Assembly: GCF_000002235.5 (NCBI RefSeq) | Contig: NW_022145609.1 | Span: forward strand, 32,775,301 to 32,839,300 | Direction of reading: 5' to 3' | DNA length: 64,000 nt | DNA from: Strongylocentrotus purpuratus | Lineage: Eukaryota > Echinodermata > Echinoidea > Camarodonta > Strongylocentrotidae | Shown: in pieces, positions 43,501-56,876 of the stretch | Numbering within the stretch: the first letter of the stretch is position 1 | Layout: every line of letters starts with the position of its first letter | Notes under the pieces: model-generated | What the model saw: the letters and a program-made list of their open reading frames with translations, nothing else | Databases searched by the model: none | Told to the model about the DNA's origin: nothing | Program-made: the position numbers and the translations under genes

Positions 43501-46500
43501 TGAAGAAAGACCGGTAGTGCTGGCGCTCCATGCGCAGGCGCACCAGCGTTCCAGGTGCTAAAGCAGTGCTTCACACAAAAGAAAAATTAAATGAGATAGG
43601 TCGCTGATGTACCCAGCACCCGTGACTTAGCACTTCATTTTTTAGAGTGTATGTTTACATTATTCCATCATTCTTATCGAATGCATGATCATTAATCATG
43701 AACAAATATTGAATATGATTCGAACACGATACAGCTTGTCTATGCACCTCAAGCACATCTTCGTTGCTACTATGACGACAAACATTCCATGCATGATTTG
43801 CCTAAAGTTCATGTTCGTTTCGTCATCTTCAAATTTAGTTTTCTGTTATGTTTACCTAAAGCAAAGCAAATATTTACATGTCATTGTAATCGATGAATAG
43901 TCTTCGTGGTTGCTGCAAATTGTTTTCGTTTCCCAGATTATTAGCAAGCAAAGGAAATATTAAACTCTATACAAACTTCATGAAGTTCTTAGATCTGAAT
44001 TATGTTTTCTTTTCTCGTTTATTTGCTTTAAAACTTTGTATTATGAAATAATTCATCTTTTACTCAAAATAGGCTATTTTGGCGGCCATTATGTTTTCGG
44101 CCATATCTTAATATGTTCAACACTGACAAAGTTCCAGTTTTCTGTTTGGTCATCTGCAATGCCTAAGGAAACAGAATCCATCAACAACAAAAAACTTATT
44201 TCAACAAAACACGGTGTAGCTCAGTAGCTGCCGGACTATATCGTATTCCAAGAGATATGATCCAATGATTTCATTTCTTAGATGGCGCTCAGAATTTCCT
44301 GAATATCATGCCCATTACCATAATAATACTGAAAATGAACTTTAAGTCCAAAGAAAAGTTGTACATGTTTTAGAAAAACTTAACGCTAAACATGTACTGC
44401 ATGACTTTGGTAAAAAGAATATAAAATTATCACAGGATACGCAGTAATTTAAAAGAGATTCTTGGACATTCGTTTTCTATTGCCGTGTCAGTTGGCCTTA
44501 ATGTGTTCGGGTGTGCAAGATTGTGCGTTTGTTTTAGCATGGACATGGAGAGAAAGAGAGAGAGAGAGAAAAAAAAAGGGAGAGAGAGATAGAAAGAAAG
44601 AAAGGTGAACAATATCTATGTCTTCCAAAATACAGGTTAATATTAATTTTTTTTTTTTTGCTTTTCTTGTTTGGTTGATTTCTTCATATAATATTTGTTC
44701 GACATTGACCACTTCGATTCTCGAGGAAAGAAACAACGAAAAAAGAACGACGAAAGAGAAGAAAGCAAAAGAAAAAACAAACAATTGCTTCCAAAAAAGG
44801 AAACACTACGCACTACGTGTTTATGAATAAATCATTTGATATTTCTTCCATCCTGCAGCAAACATTCTGGATGTGACATGCATCAACTTCAATCCCATCT
44901 ACGATACCAGCTCCTCAGCATCCTACGCTGCCATCTTGAATGGGGCTGACGTCACAAGCATGGTGTCCTTCCAGAGGTCGGTGGACTTGGATACGGGGGA
45001 CAGGCAGTCAACCTGGTGTTCGCTGGATGATAATGCAGGAGCATGCGGGTTGCCTACAGGATCGACGATTGACGCATCGGGAAGCGTTACTTTCCAAAAT
45101 ACAGATCAAGATAAATTTGGTGCTTACGGATGCCGAGCGGAGAGATACAACTGGACTACTGAGACGTCCACTATTTTCATCAGAAATGACGGTGAACAAA
45201 AAATATATAATGATGATAATCATAATATTGATAATAATGATGATGATGATAATAATAATGATAATAATAATGATTATAAAGTATTAATAATGATAACGAT
45301 AAATTGTATAAACCAGGGAAGCCTCATCCGCATTAATGCTAGCTGTTCTCCTATTTAGGCTTTGCAATTATAATTAACCCATAAATAATAACCAATACAT
45401 TCACACATCGGTGGAAAATAAAAAATGTGGATCAATGTCTTTCCAGAGGACGTTAGGATGTAAAACTCATTTTATGTATATTTTATTATCGATAACTGCA
45501 CTACAAAAGCTTTAGAACGCTTAATGATGATTGTCCATGATAATATTCCTACAGCACTCGTGCGTCATAAAGTATTCGACTTGAATTCTAGATGAACACA
45601 TATATTTTTTCAAATGGACAGTTATGAAAAGGACGTTTCAAAATCAAATATGTTAACCTGCTTATAATAAGGGTATTTCTGGATTTTTTTCCATTTTGTT
45701 TATCTCAAATACTGTATATCCCAAATCCAGGCTTTAGGGGATGGGGCAGCATCGACGTCTTCTCTGGATTTCGAAGTGTAGGGAGAATTTGAGTTTTGTT
45801 AATCATTAGTTCAATACCATCAGGGGTACCTGGTAAATGGTCCATATACACGTCAAGTATACAAATAATAATTTGATATACTTCACCATTATATACTGCA
45901 TTGCAGTGATGTACTTTCAATATATAATTGTTAAAACGTATTTACTGGAGACTAGATGAAATTAATTGTTATCTTATAAACTGTAAATGTTAATAGAAAA
46001 CTACAATAAACAAAAATTATGAATACGATTAAAGCTTAATTAAATGATTTCGCATGAAATGTGTAAAACAAAATGAAGTTCCTTCAACAAATACAATATA
46101 GTAACAGGGAATCGTTGGAGATGAAACATCAATTTTGATGTATTTGTATTCTCTTTCTTTTAGCTCATTTCACTCCTGATTATTTCACGGTGACAGTAAG
46201 TCTCGATGAAGAGGTTCGTCTGGTAATGAATCCTGGATTATCTAGTGGAACTGGTTCACTAGTGTGGAGATTAAATCACGCAGATGGAAGGCAAAGTGAC
46301 CTGTCTTCTAGTGTTTATGGGAATGCTCTCTACATCAGTAGGGCTAAGAAAGCAGACCATGCTGGGATTCACCATTACTACTATTCTGACGATCCAGATA
46401 GAGGAGGACTCGTGAATCTTATTGTTAGAGGTAATAATGTACTCTTTTGCATGTCTTCCAATGATACAAAGATAATCAGAACAGGGAGATATCAGTTAAT

Positions 46501-49500
46501 TCTCTCTGATCAGAACATGCATTTTTTGCCCATTGTTCAGTCGATTATGAAACAATGCATCAGAACTCGATTATTTGACATGCAAAAAAAAAACGAGCTT
46601 TCGATGTCAATCGTTGCAAATGATATTTGGAATCCAATTATTTCTGGCTTTCTGTCGATACATGTTAATGGCTGGCTTCTCCACAATAATCATACTTAAA
46701 AACCCTCTTTAATCTTTTCGTAACGAGCAGGATATGACAGATTGATAATATTTAATGTTCATTATGTGTGAAGAGCTGAAGATTTTAACTTATAAAAACC
46801 CATTTGTTTCTGACCATATTTATGATATCCCTACAAATAGTTTACTATTATATTTTGATATTCTTTATTATTGATCAATCAATCGTTCACCGTCTTTCGG
46901 GATACATATAATGACTTCTTTAAAAAATGTGTACAGCTTGTCTTGATAATCTATGGGGACCTGGCTGCCAGTACACATGTCCTACATGCTACAATGGAGG
47001 AGTGTGTGATGATGTGAGTGGACGCTGTGTGTGTCCTCCCGATTTCAGTGGTGACCACTGCCAAATTGGTAAGTGAAAAAGATAATGGCACAATTCTTGT
47101 TATATACCTCACTTAAGTAATCCAGCAATCTGATTGGTCGAAATTGCATTCATAAACTTTAACTGTTCCTGTAAAAACAGACCTATTTTCCCAATAACCA
47201 TGGTTATTGGGAAAATAGGTCAGTCTCCATGGTAACTCCATAGGTTTACATGTTAAAAGATGGTTTGAGCGATCGAGGATACCGTACGTGTGCAAATAAT
47301 TGGTAGGTAATTTCAATACAATTGAATCTCGATCGATCTTACCGACAATTTTATCTTGCATTGTTGACATGAAGACGAAAATAAACTTCCAAAACAAAAA
47401 AACAACATCTGCCGATAGATCTTGATCTAAGTTCGTGCCAATATGCATTGCAAAAGTAAAAGAAGGGCCCGATTGATGGAGCAGCCGCGAATCATCAATC
47501 ACACGAAGCCGTTTTCAATCCATTTTAATGTATATATTAGAGAAAACTGTTAAGTATGTTAACAGAGCGCGATAGCCGAGCGGGTGAAGGCGCTGACTTA
47601 AGTTACATCGCCTTTTGTACGCAAGAGATCGAATCCCATCTTTGACAAAAGTTTTTTTATTTGTTATTTTTTATTTTTTAGTCTATTTTTTTTCGGCATA
47701 TAAAAGTATAAATGACTGCTTTAATATTCGAGAAATAGTTGTTTTTAAACGCTCTCGGGAAGGTTACAATTGGGCTATTGCCCTCGGCACGCCTCGGGGC
47801 AATAGCACAATTCTAACCTTCCCTTGAGCGTATAAAAACAACTATTTCTCTCAAAGCAGTCATTAATACTATATTATTACTCTCTGATATAATAATACAA
47901 GAAAAAAACATTGATATTAAAGATAACATTATAGCGAATAGTAATTAGAACAAATGGTAGGGACAACAATAATAATAATGGTAATAATTATACTTAAAGA
48001 TAACAATTTTAATAATAGTTATAATAATGAGAAAAGGAAGAATGAAAAGAGATAGAAGAGGTAGAAAATTGAAGAAGAAGAAATTCAACAACTTCTAGTG
48101 CTGCTGCTGTTACTACTCCTACCACTACTATTGCTGCTTCTACTATAATACTACTACTACTACTTCTACTACTACTTCCGATTCTTTTACATAGCGCCAC
48201 AGCAGTCAGGACTTACTGATCCAAGCACGTTGCAGTGTATGATAACTACGATTGGGTTTCAATGTGCACTTTAATCCATATCATGTAGTCATGTATAATA
48301 TATATATCGTTAATTGCGAATGTTTCTCAGTCCTAGATCAAGTAAAATAACTTGTCTCTAATCGGAATTACTAGAAATGGGTCATGAAACATAAATGAGA
48401 TAAATTTAATTGTTGGCTAATTAATACATGGAATTAATTAGGAATCCATAAGTATTCTCTCCCTCTCTTTCAATCTCTATAATATATGTCTCTCACTGTC
48501 TCTCTCTCTCTCTTTGTCTCTGTCTCTGTCTCTTTCTCCCTTTCTTCCTTTCTTCCACTCTCCTTGTCTTGGAATTGTAATAATACGACAAATAATGTTT
48601 GTAAAAGTAAAAAAATAAGCACAACCTATGAATACTTCTCTCTGTCATGTCTATTCAAAATTGTATACAGCATGTGAAGCTGGTAAATTTGGACAGGGAT
48701 GTTCAGGATCTTGCACTAACCTTGAATCTGGTCGGATTGACTGCAGTGGAGCTGTGTTCTGTCTCCCGGATCCGTATGGATGTTCGTGTGCTGCAGGATT
48801 GACTGGGTTACGATGTGACCAAGGTAAGAGAGAACCAGATGACATGCAGGTTATCATAGCAATGTTTGCTTGGCATTCCGTAATCTAGGAACGATTGCGT
48901 TATTTGATGTGATTTCACCTTTGTTGGATATTTATACATGTAAAGTACCGTAGCCATGGTTAAATATGTAATGGAAATACATTAAAGTCATACTACATTC
49001 GATTAATAAATTATGATGAAAATGATTACAACGATAATAATCGCAATAATAATATTGATGATGTTGATATTTTACTTGTTATATATTTGTTTACCTCTAG
49101 TGTGTTATTTATTTACCACTACTTATACTTATACTTATATACCACTATGTTTCTTCATAGAGGTCCACTGATGAAGATTATCATGATAATAACAACAACA
49201 ACGATGATACTAATAATACTACTAATGATAATTATAATGATAATAATGATTAAATGACAACTATAATTTAAAAAAATATAGAATTATAATGTTGATGATA
49301 ATATTAATATCATAACATTCTTCAATATTATTGAGCACATATCCACCATCATGACCATGCAAGATGCTCATGGTGCTTCAATATTACCCCGGCACTGGCT
49401 AGGTTACACAAATTTTTGGTCCTCACAACATTCAATGAATTCTTCAATTTTTCGGGGGGGGGGGGGAAGGGGTCGGGGATTGAATAATTCGTTTTGGGGT

Positions 49501-52500
49501 TAGTGAATTCCCATAACCTCCCCTCCTTTAACCCCTACTGATCCTCTTTTCTTCTCGCTGGTTATCTCTTTTATCTCCTTAAAGCATGTCCTGATGGTTC
49601 GTATGGCGCAGGATGCACTGAGACATGTCACTGCGACTCTACAGGATCATGTGACCTTCGTACGGGGGCCTGTTCCGGTGGGTGCGAAGATGGCTGGATT
49701 GGAGATCAATGCCAAGGTAAATGGTCACAAAGAAAGTGCTCAAATTTGAATTGTGACCGTGTCTAAGTTGTACTGATAGAGACTATTAAGAAATTGCATA
49801 AATTAATGAAATGTAATGGGGTAACCTAAATGGCAGACGAGCAGAAGTTAGGGTCCTCAAGGTTTCACATTTTTCGTACGCTTTCTCGTACAGTTTACAA
49901 AACAAGAACAACAAACAAAAAGGGAACCCGCCGACTTTCAAATTCAGCAGTGGAGTTATATTATTCCTACCTTTAAAAAAAGTTTAACAATCTGTATAGG
50001 TAGGCCGATATCATGAAATATATTTTAATTTTGTAGAAATCAATCAATTTCATGAAAATCAGTGAATTTTTCTTTTGGGTGGGGATGTAGAGGCGTGTTG
50101 AGAAAATACAGCAATTCTATATAAAAAACGGATTATTATTATTATTATTATACATGTTTTATTATAAAGTCTATTTTATGTTATTTTTTCAATTCAGAGC
50201 ACTTGAAATGACTTATGATTATGAACGAACTCGTGCTAAATCTAATATGATTATGTAGGAACCAAACATTGAAATCATGTCCTTCTTTTAGGTCGTTTAG
50301 TAATCGCACGTAATTTCACAAATATGGGGTAAAACCAGACCCGTACTCAGGGTGGAGGTAAACCCCCACTCAAATGTTGTTGATTGTTTTAAAAAGGACA
50401 AAAATGAGTATCCCCCTCCTCCATCTAATTTCCAGAGCAAAAAAAGGGGAAAACAGAGTTCTCTGACCCCCCCCCTCCCCCCCACACACACACACACACA
50501 CACACTTATTCAGCGGCTGGCTGAGTCGTTGCGAAATTTTCGGCGCGATTTTCACATTTTAAAACACCCCCCTTTAAAAAAAAATCCTGCGTACGCCACT
50601 GGGTAAAACCATGCAACGCTATTATTTGCCTGTACATCCATTACAATTTAAGACGTTTCTATTCCGCAAATATTGTTTTAGATATTATGGGAACACTTCT
50701 TTAACTTTTCGAGTTGAGATATCAATTGTACCATTGTGTACTTGAAAAATGTTGTTATCTGAAGAACTACTTCGCGGTTTCACATTTTATTTTCTACTGC
50801 AGTGACTGTTTTGGACATCACAGCCTTGTTAAAACAAGGAGGTGTCTTTGATGGCACGACTGGCGATAATTTCCTTGGTATATTCATGATTGGGGATAGT
50901 AATGTAACCGGAGATCTTTCCTTGACGTATTACATCGGACGAGACGTGGACACGGGACCAGGAGAGACTGGTCACGGAGCTTACTTTAATGTGGACGGCG
51001 GAGTGATAACACAAGAATGGGGAGACACAGGGCTGCCTCCAGGAACACAGTTTATTAAATATGACACCAGCCGGCAGGACTCATTCAGAGCTAATATTGA
51101 TAAAACGAGTGGCGGAGATGCACGTGTCGGTGCATACCGAATGTCCGTCGATTACAAGGGATGGACCGAGCGAAATGTCTTGCTGAACGAATTTCGCGGT
51201 GGTATGGTTCTTTGATACATGTAGCACGCATAGGTTTTATACTAAATTATTGCCAGTTTACCAAAGAAAAGTGATAATCGTAATCAAATTCGTTCTTTGT
51301 GGATTGCTACACAAGGAATAAGTAATCGATCTGTTGGATTTTATTTATATATTTTAAAGAAGGGCTCAATTATATAGGTCTAATTTGTACTTTTACTTTG
51401 TTTATTCGGTAGATGCATACGGATATCGAATAGGAGAATAGACTCCAGATTATAATCATGCAATAAGACGAATCTTGTATTGTTGCGCGAATTCCTTGTG
51501 CGTCACCTATTGCAATTAGCGAACTTGACAATCATGACGTATTACGTAGTTCGAACATGATTCTATAGGATGTTCAATAGGGTGTTGAAAATGCCACTGG
51601 TTAAAGATGAGCATAAATATAGCAGAAACGAAATTACCAAATATGTAAAGAATTGTACACTTGAACCTCTGACGGACTCTTTAGGCCTAAGCAACTCTTA
51701 AAAAGTAGAAGTGTTGAAACGTTCCCATTACAATGTTTGTGTACCAAAAGTGCATGTACATTAAGCACATGCAACCTATTACATTCTTCCTCTTTATCGT
51801 CAGATTCTAATTCAGAGGTTTGGCCTGAGAAATTATCAATTACGGTAGGGATTGCTGAGATCGTCACTCTCGGCGTGTTGGCGACACAGTCTGGAGACAC
51901 TTCATCTTTGAGATGGCGACACAACGGAGGAAGTGAAATCACCAAATGGGATGGACTGACGTCAGTTTCCATCTATGACGTCAGGAAGTCAGATGAAGGA
52001 ATCTACGAGTGCTACGTCGATGGTAACAGAGAAACAGGAAAACATGCTATTCTTAAGCTAATCGTAAGAAGTAAGTAAACGAAGATTGGTACCGTCATAA
52101 TTCAATACCTCTACACTTCTTAAACATTCTGCCGACTTACTGCACCGGTTGCATGTACTCTTACGAGGTTTCATAAAAGGTTAATAATTCCGAAGGTTTA
52201 TAATTCCGAAAATGACAAGAAATCCTGAAGGCCTATAGTATTTTTGGAATGACGAACTTTTCGGAATAGCAAATCCTATATCTCTTTTTCTGTCGGTATA
52301 AACCCTATTTCAATTTCGGAATAACGAACACAATTTCACTTTCAGATTTATGAACCATTGAATAAACGAACCTTCTGAATAACGAAACAAATGTTCGGAA
52401 TAATGAACCCTTGGAATGGAAAATTTATGTTTCGAAATTACAAATCTTCAGAATTACAAACCGTCGGAAAGTACCTCCTATATCAGCACACTGCAAACGA

Positions 52501-55500
52501 TACATCAAAGTATTATTTTTTTCTTGAATAACGGCGTACAGTAAAATATGTCAGGGGCGGATCTAGGGTGTTTGGGCGGTTAACCCCCCCCCCCCCCCCC
52601 CCTTGGACGGCCAAGTGAACAAAAAAGTAAAACAGTAAAACGGCGCGATTTTTTGATTTTTGGGGGTCAACCCCCCCCCCCCCCCTTGGCAAAAAGCTAG
52701 ATCCGCCCCTCTATGTAATGCAAAGATTAATCTTTGTCAGATGTCTATAGTGAAATATATATTGTAAAAATCGTTTTACCGATTTTCCGTTAAAATCAAG
52801 ACCATACAATATAAGCAACATCCCATTTACAGATGAGGACACCAGCAAGTCCTAGCGTCCCCTGTCATTCTTGATCTTGAACTCGCATCACGATAGGATC
52901 ATATCTAGAATTGCGTCATCATGGCCACCGTTCACAGTAAGCTGCAGTGTATTGCTTAGACCTCACGTGGGTACCAGATGATTAAATGTCATGGTTTGTC
53001 TTCCTACATTCTGTTTTAAGGTTGCCCATCTTCCAAGTACGGTCTGGATTGCTCACAGAACTGTCCCGTGTGTTACGCTGGTGGGGTATGTCATGACGTC
53101 ACTGGAGATTGTGTATGTCGATCAGGATTCCAAGGAGATAACTGTGAAATGCGTAATTATTTTTTTAATAGTTATTATATGAACTGGTGCACTGATTAAG
53201 ATTTTTTGCTCTTGTATTTCATTTGTATAAAAGGCCTTCATCTTTTGCAACCCTTTCGAATTACAACTTGTAATAAGCATTACTGTAAAAGAACTGCGTC
53301 GTAATAATTTCGAAATATTCGAAACTGCAAAATCGTGGTCGCAGATATTGTAAGGTAGTTTTTGGAAATTGTAACGTCGAGATAAAAATACGTCATTAAA
53401 GACCCTGCTGGAAGTAAAACATGAAATAGATGAATTATATATCAACGGAAAGCTCATTAGCCATAGATTACATATTATCAATCATACCGTTTTTAGTGCG
53501 AAAATGAGGTTTTAATTTGCTTTTGTGTATTTACTGAAGTGGTAATTATGTGTTTTTCCTTCACGTTTGTATTTCTATTAATGTGAAGTTGTTCCGGATA
53601 TCGGATATAAGAAGTTAAGAACTTTATTTATTCCACATTTTACATAATTTTTTTTTTTTTTTTTTTGTATACAGGCCTATATTTGTATGTAAAAGTAGAT
53701 TTTACACAAGAATTTTTTTATTTTATTACAGATTTCAAATCAAGTATAATGTACGGAAAATAAGTACGAAATTTCGAAATATGTAGATATAACAGGCAAA
53801 GTAAAAGCAATGTAAAATGTAGGGATCCAAAATAAAAAGCATAGCTTGTATGCGAATAGGCTCCCGTACAGATATGGCCTTTACCACTAAAAGTACTACA
53901 GCAGAATTGTTTCTAGCGCCGTCTCAGGTCAGCTGTAGGTCTATCTGCGAAGTGAGAATTAGGTTATGGACCGTTGGCAAGTTTACTATGAGATGGTGCT
54001 GTACAATAAACAATACGCTAGGGCAGAAAGTTCATCAGTGCAGTGTCACTTGAAATGTAACAAATAATCTTTCTTTTCTTCTTTGTTTTCATGGTCATGC
54101 AAACGCCATTCCATTCACCAGCCTGCGGTGACAACAACTGGGGAAAATCATGTAGTGTGGTTTGCTCTAGAGGTAACCCCGGCTGCCCAAACCGGTTATT
54201 TTCACCACCAAACCCTGTCGGGATGGCTTGTATCAATGGATTTGGAGGAAACAGGTGTCAAACAGGTATGTTAAAGCATAGATATCATACATACAAAGTT
54301 ACAGATGACAAATAAAGAATTAATTTTGGTTGTCAAGTCGCCAAAATTAGAAATGGACAGGAAAATGTTTTTTGTGAAAGTTTTAGATAAAAAGTAGTAT
54401 ATGAACAAAAACGTGTCTCAAGACTAAAAGTAGTGTTTCTAAAAACAAAATGTTTTCTTTTTCTTAAAACTTGCTTGGTTAACTTAGTACTGCTCTTACC
54501 CTGTTATGATAATAATCTAAAACAAAGATTTCCCCTATCTAGTTGATTCGTACATTTTTCATAATTTTGATTAGATATGCAATCTGCACAATAGTCTAAT
54601 GGAATTAAAACAACAATAAATTAACGGCTTTCTGGCAACATTTTCCTTTAATTGGCAGTGTACAAACAGACATGTATATTATTTATTTATACTGCATCAT
54701 TCGTATGTTTCTTGACATTTCACTTTTTATTTATGTCGTTAACATAAAAACGGCATTAAATATTGCTCTGGCCTTGTCTACAAATTTCAGTATAGCTTCA
54801 TAAACAGCACTGTTTTTTGTGGTTGCAATCCAACATAAATTTAATGGAAAATGTTCATAATTCAAAAGGTTTCAAGAGAAATCAAAATACAATTTACTCT
54901 GATGTTTCCATCTAACCGAAAATGGAGTCATATTTTGTTGTTCTAGATCACAAAAGTATATATTTTGTATATACCTATTACAAGGTGTCATCGGATGGTT
55001 GGTGAAGATGACAGTGGATGATACACTTATGCAAATGTCAAATACTAATCATTGGCACAATATTTCAATATTTCCCGAAAGCTTGCACCGGTGATCATTT
55101 TGGTGCTAGTTGTGAACTGGATTGTAACTGTGATGGTACGTGCGACCGTGTGAATGGATGTGGAGGCACATGTTCAGACAGCTATGAGGGTACCTACTGT
55201 CAAGGTAAGCTTTGGAGAATGTTTCGTGATCGTCCTTCTAAATTATTATATTTTAATGTGATCTAGTGGGGATGCAATGTCTCTGCTGTTAAAGCGATAT
55301 TGAACTGATGTACTTCCTGCCCTAGTGCGTAACCCACTGAACTCTACATTACGTTATATAGTGTTCAGTAGAACCAACATCGCAGCAAGTTACGGAACCA
55401 CACTGCAACAGACGACCTAAGTTGGCACTAGAGGTAGCACTTGTAGAACAGTGGGGCTATAATCCGCTGACCATGTATGGACTGAAATATGAGGGCAACA

Positions 55501-56837
55501 TTAATAATGTAGCTTGTACTCCTGACGACGGATAGTCAACCTGTTCGAAACGTCGAGCCACTGTTCGAAACGTCGAGCCACTCATCCTCTCCAAGCGCTA
55601 TAGTTCTCCTGAGAACTATATGCTAAGAAAGATAACAAACAGTCCTTTTCAGGACTACACTCCTCCAAGAAAGATTACCGAGTCAGAGTCCTTTTCAGGA
55701 CTCCTCAAATCTCTCTCTCACACACATGGTGCAACCGCAAACCTACTGTATATTAATAATGTATAATCATAATCTAAAAGAAATATGAGCAACTATATTT
55801 TGTATAGTCATAAATATTTGTCTCAATGCATTGTTGGAAAATCATTAGAAAAATACAATCAAATGTATATATAATATTTTTAGAGTAATTTTTCTTAAGT
55901 CATGTAGTGCAAAAATGGAATGTCGAAATGCCAATTATCGAATAATTCATTGTCACAAAAGCCCCCTACAGGCAGCATCGTTTAAGGACATATTAACACA
56001 TTATTTTTTCTTTGGCACCATTTCGTTTGAAAGAAACAGTTTTATGTCAGTCACATATCTTTTCATGATTTTGCTTTGTTTGCTTGTTTTCTTTAGCCTT
56101 GAGATCGGACCTCTCTTGTCCATCCGGGTATTTTGGTACCCTTTGTAGCTATCCATGTCAATGTGCTGGTGGTGTGGACTGTCAAAGGACCAATGGTCAT
56201 TGTCCAAATGGAGTCACGTGTGCTGAGGGATGGGCAGGATCAGACTGTCAACAAGGTAAGGAAAGGAGTATCTCGGGAAAGAAGGGAAATTCCAAAAGGA
56301 AAGATAGTAGAACTTGCAGTAGACAAGATGAAGCAATGTTTAGACTAGGGATACAATTAATCAATCACATGTAGCTTATGGGAGACCATTTCTCTCATAT
56401 TTTATTACATGCACATTGATTTATCTTTGTTCGATTAAAAAAAAGAGATTACAGGACTGTAAACAAGTCTGTTGCCTTTGATCTAAAACAAGAACCTCAC
56501 GATATTACTTCGTTAATGCTTGTGAGCATTACCATTATTTTCATGAGCCTATTTTTCCCTCCTTTTTCCTTGTGAAGAAGTATCGTAAACTTATCAAATG
56601 TTACCAATTTATCTTAAATCTCTTGGATTGAAGAGGTTGTCCTTTAAAGTGGTATTCAAAATGGAACAAACGAAAATAAGTTTTGATAATCATTTTATAG
56701 TATGTTACTTTGCTTGACAGTATGCGGACTTTCGACAACTATTCTTATTTCTGTAGCAATGCAGTTCCATTACCACAACTATTCAAAAACACCTGTGTAC
56801 ACACACAAACACACACACACACACACGCACGCATTCA

Positions 56838-56876
<39 letters not shown>

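Larger units (their letters stand above)
47099..47878. mobile_element. 780-bp insertion private to gene B, composite
   Basis: Copy A reads straight from the EGF1 donor flank into TACTCTCTGATATAATAATA; in B the same flank resumes only at 47879. The insert contains a CTGATTGG-bearing left part, a 42-bp perfect palindrome, a tRNA-Leu-like sequence and a 160-bp foldback segment. Its outer boundaries are approximate. A 129-residue minus-strand open frame (47113-47502) has no recognisable domain. Confidence 0.7.

Noticed and set aside
43242-43574. 110-residue minus-strand frame with many cysteines
   Set aside because: Lies within a MITE with 43-bp inverted ends; GC-rich interior explains the open frame.
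47113-47502. 129-residue minus-strand frame
   Set aside because: Inside a gene-B-private insertion and spanning a perfect palindrome; no domain recognised.
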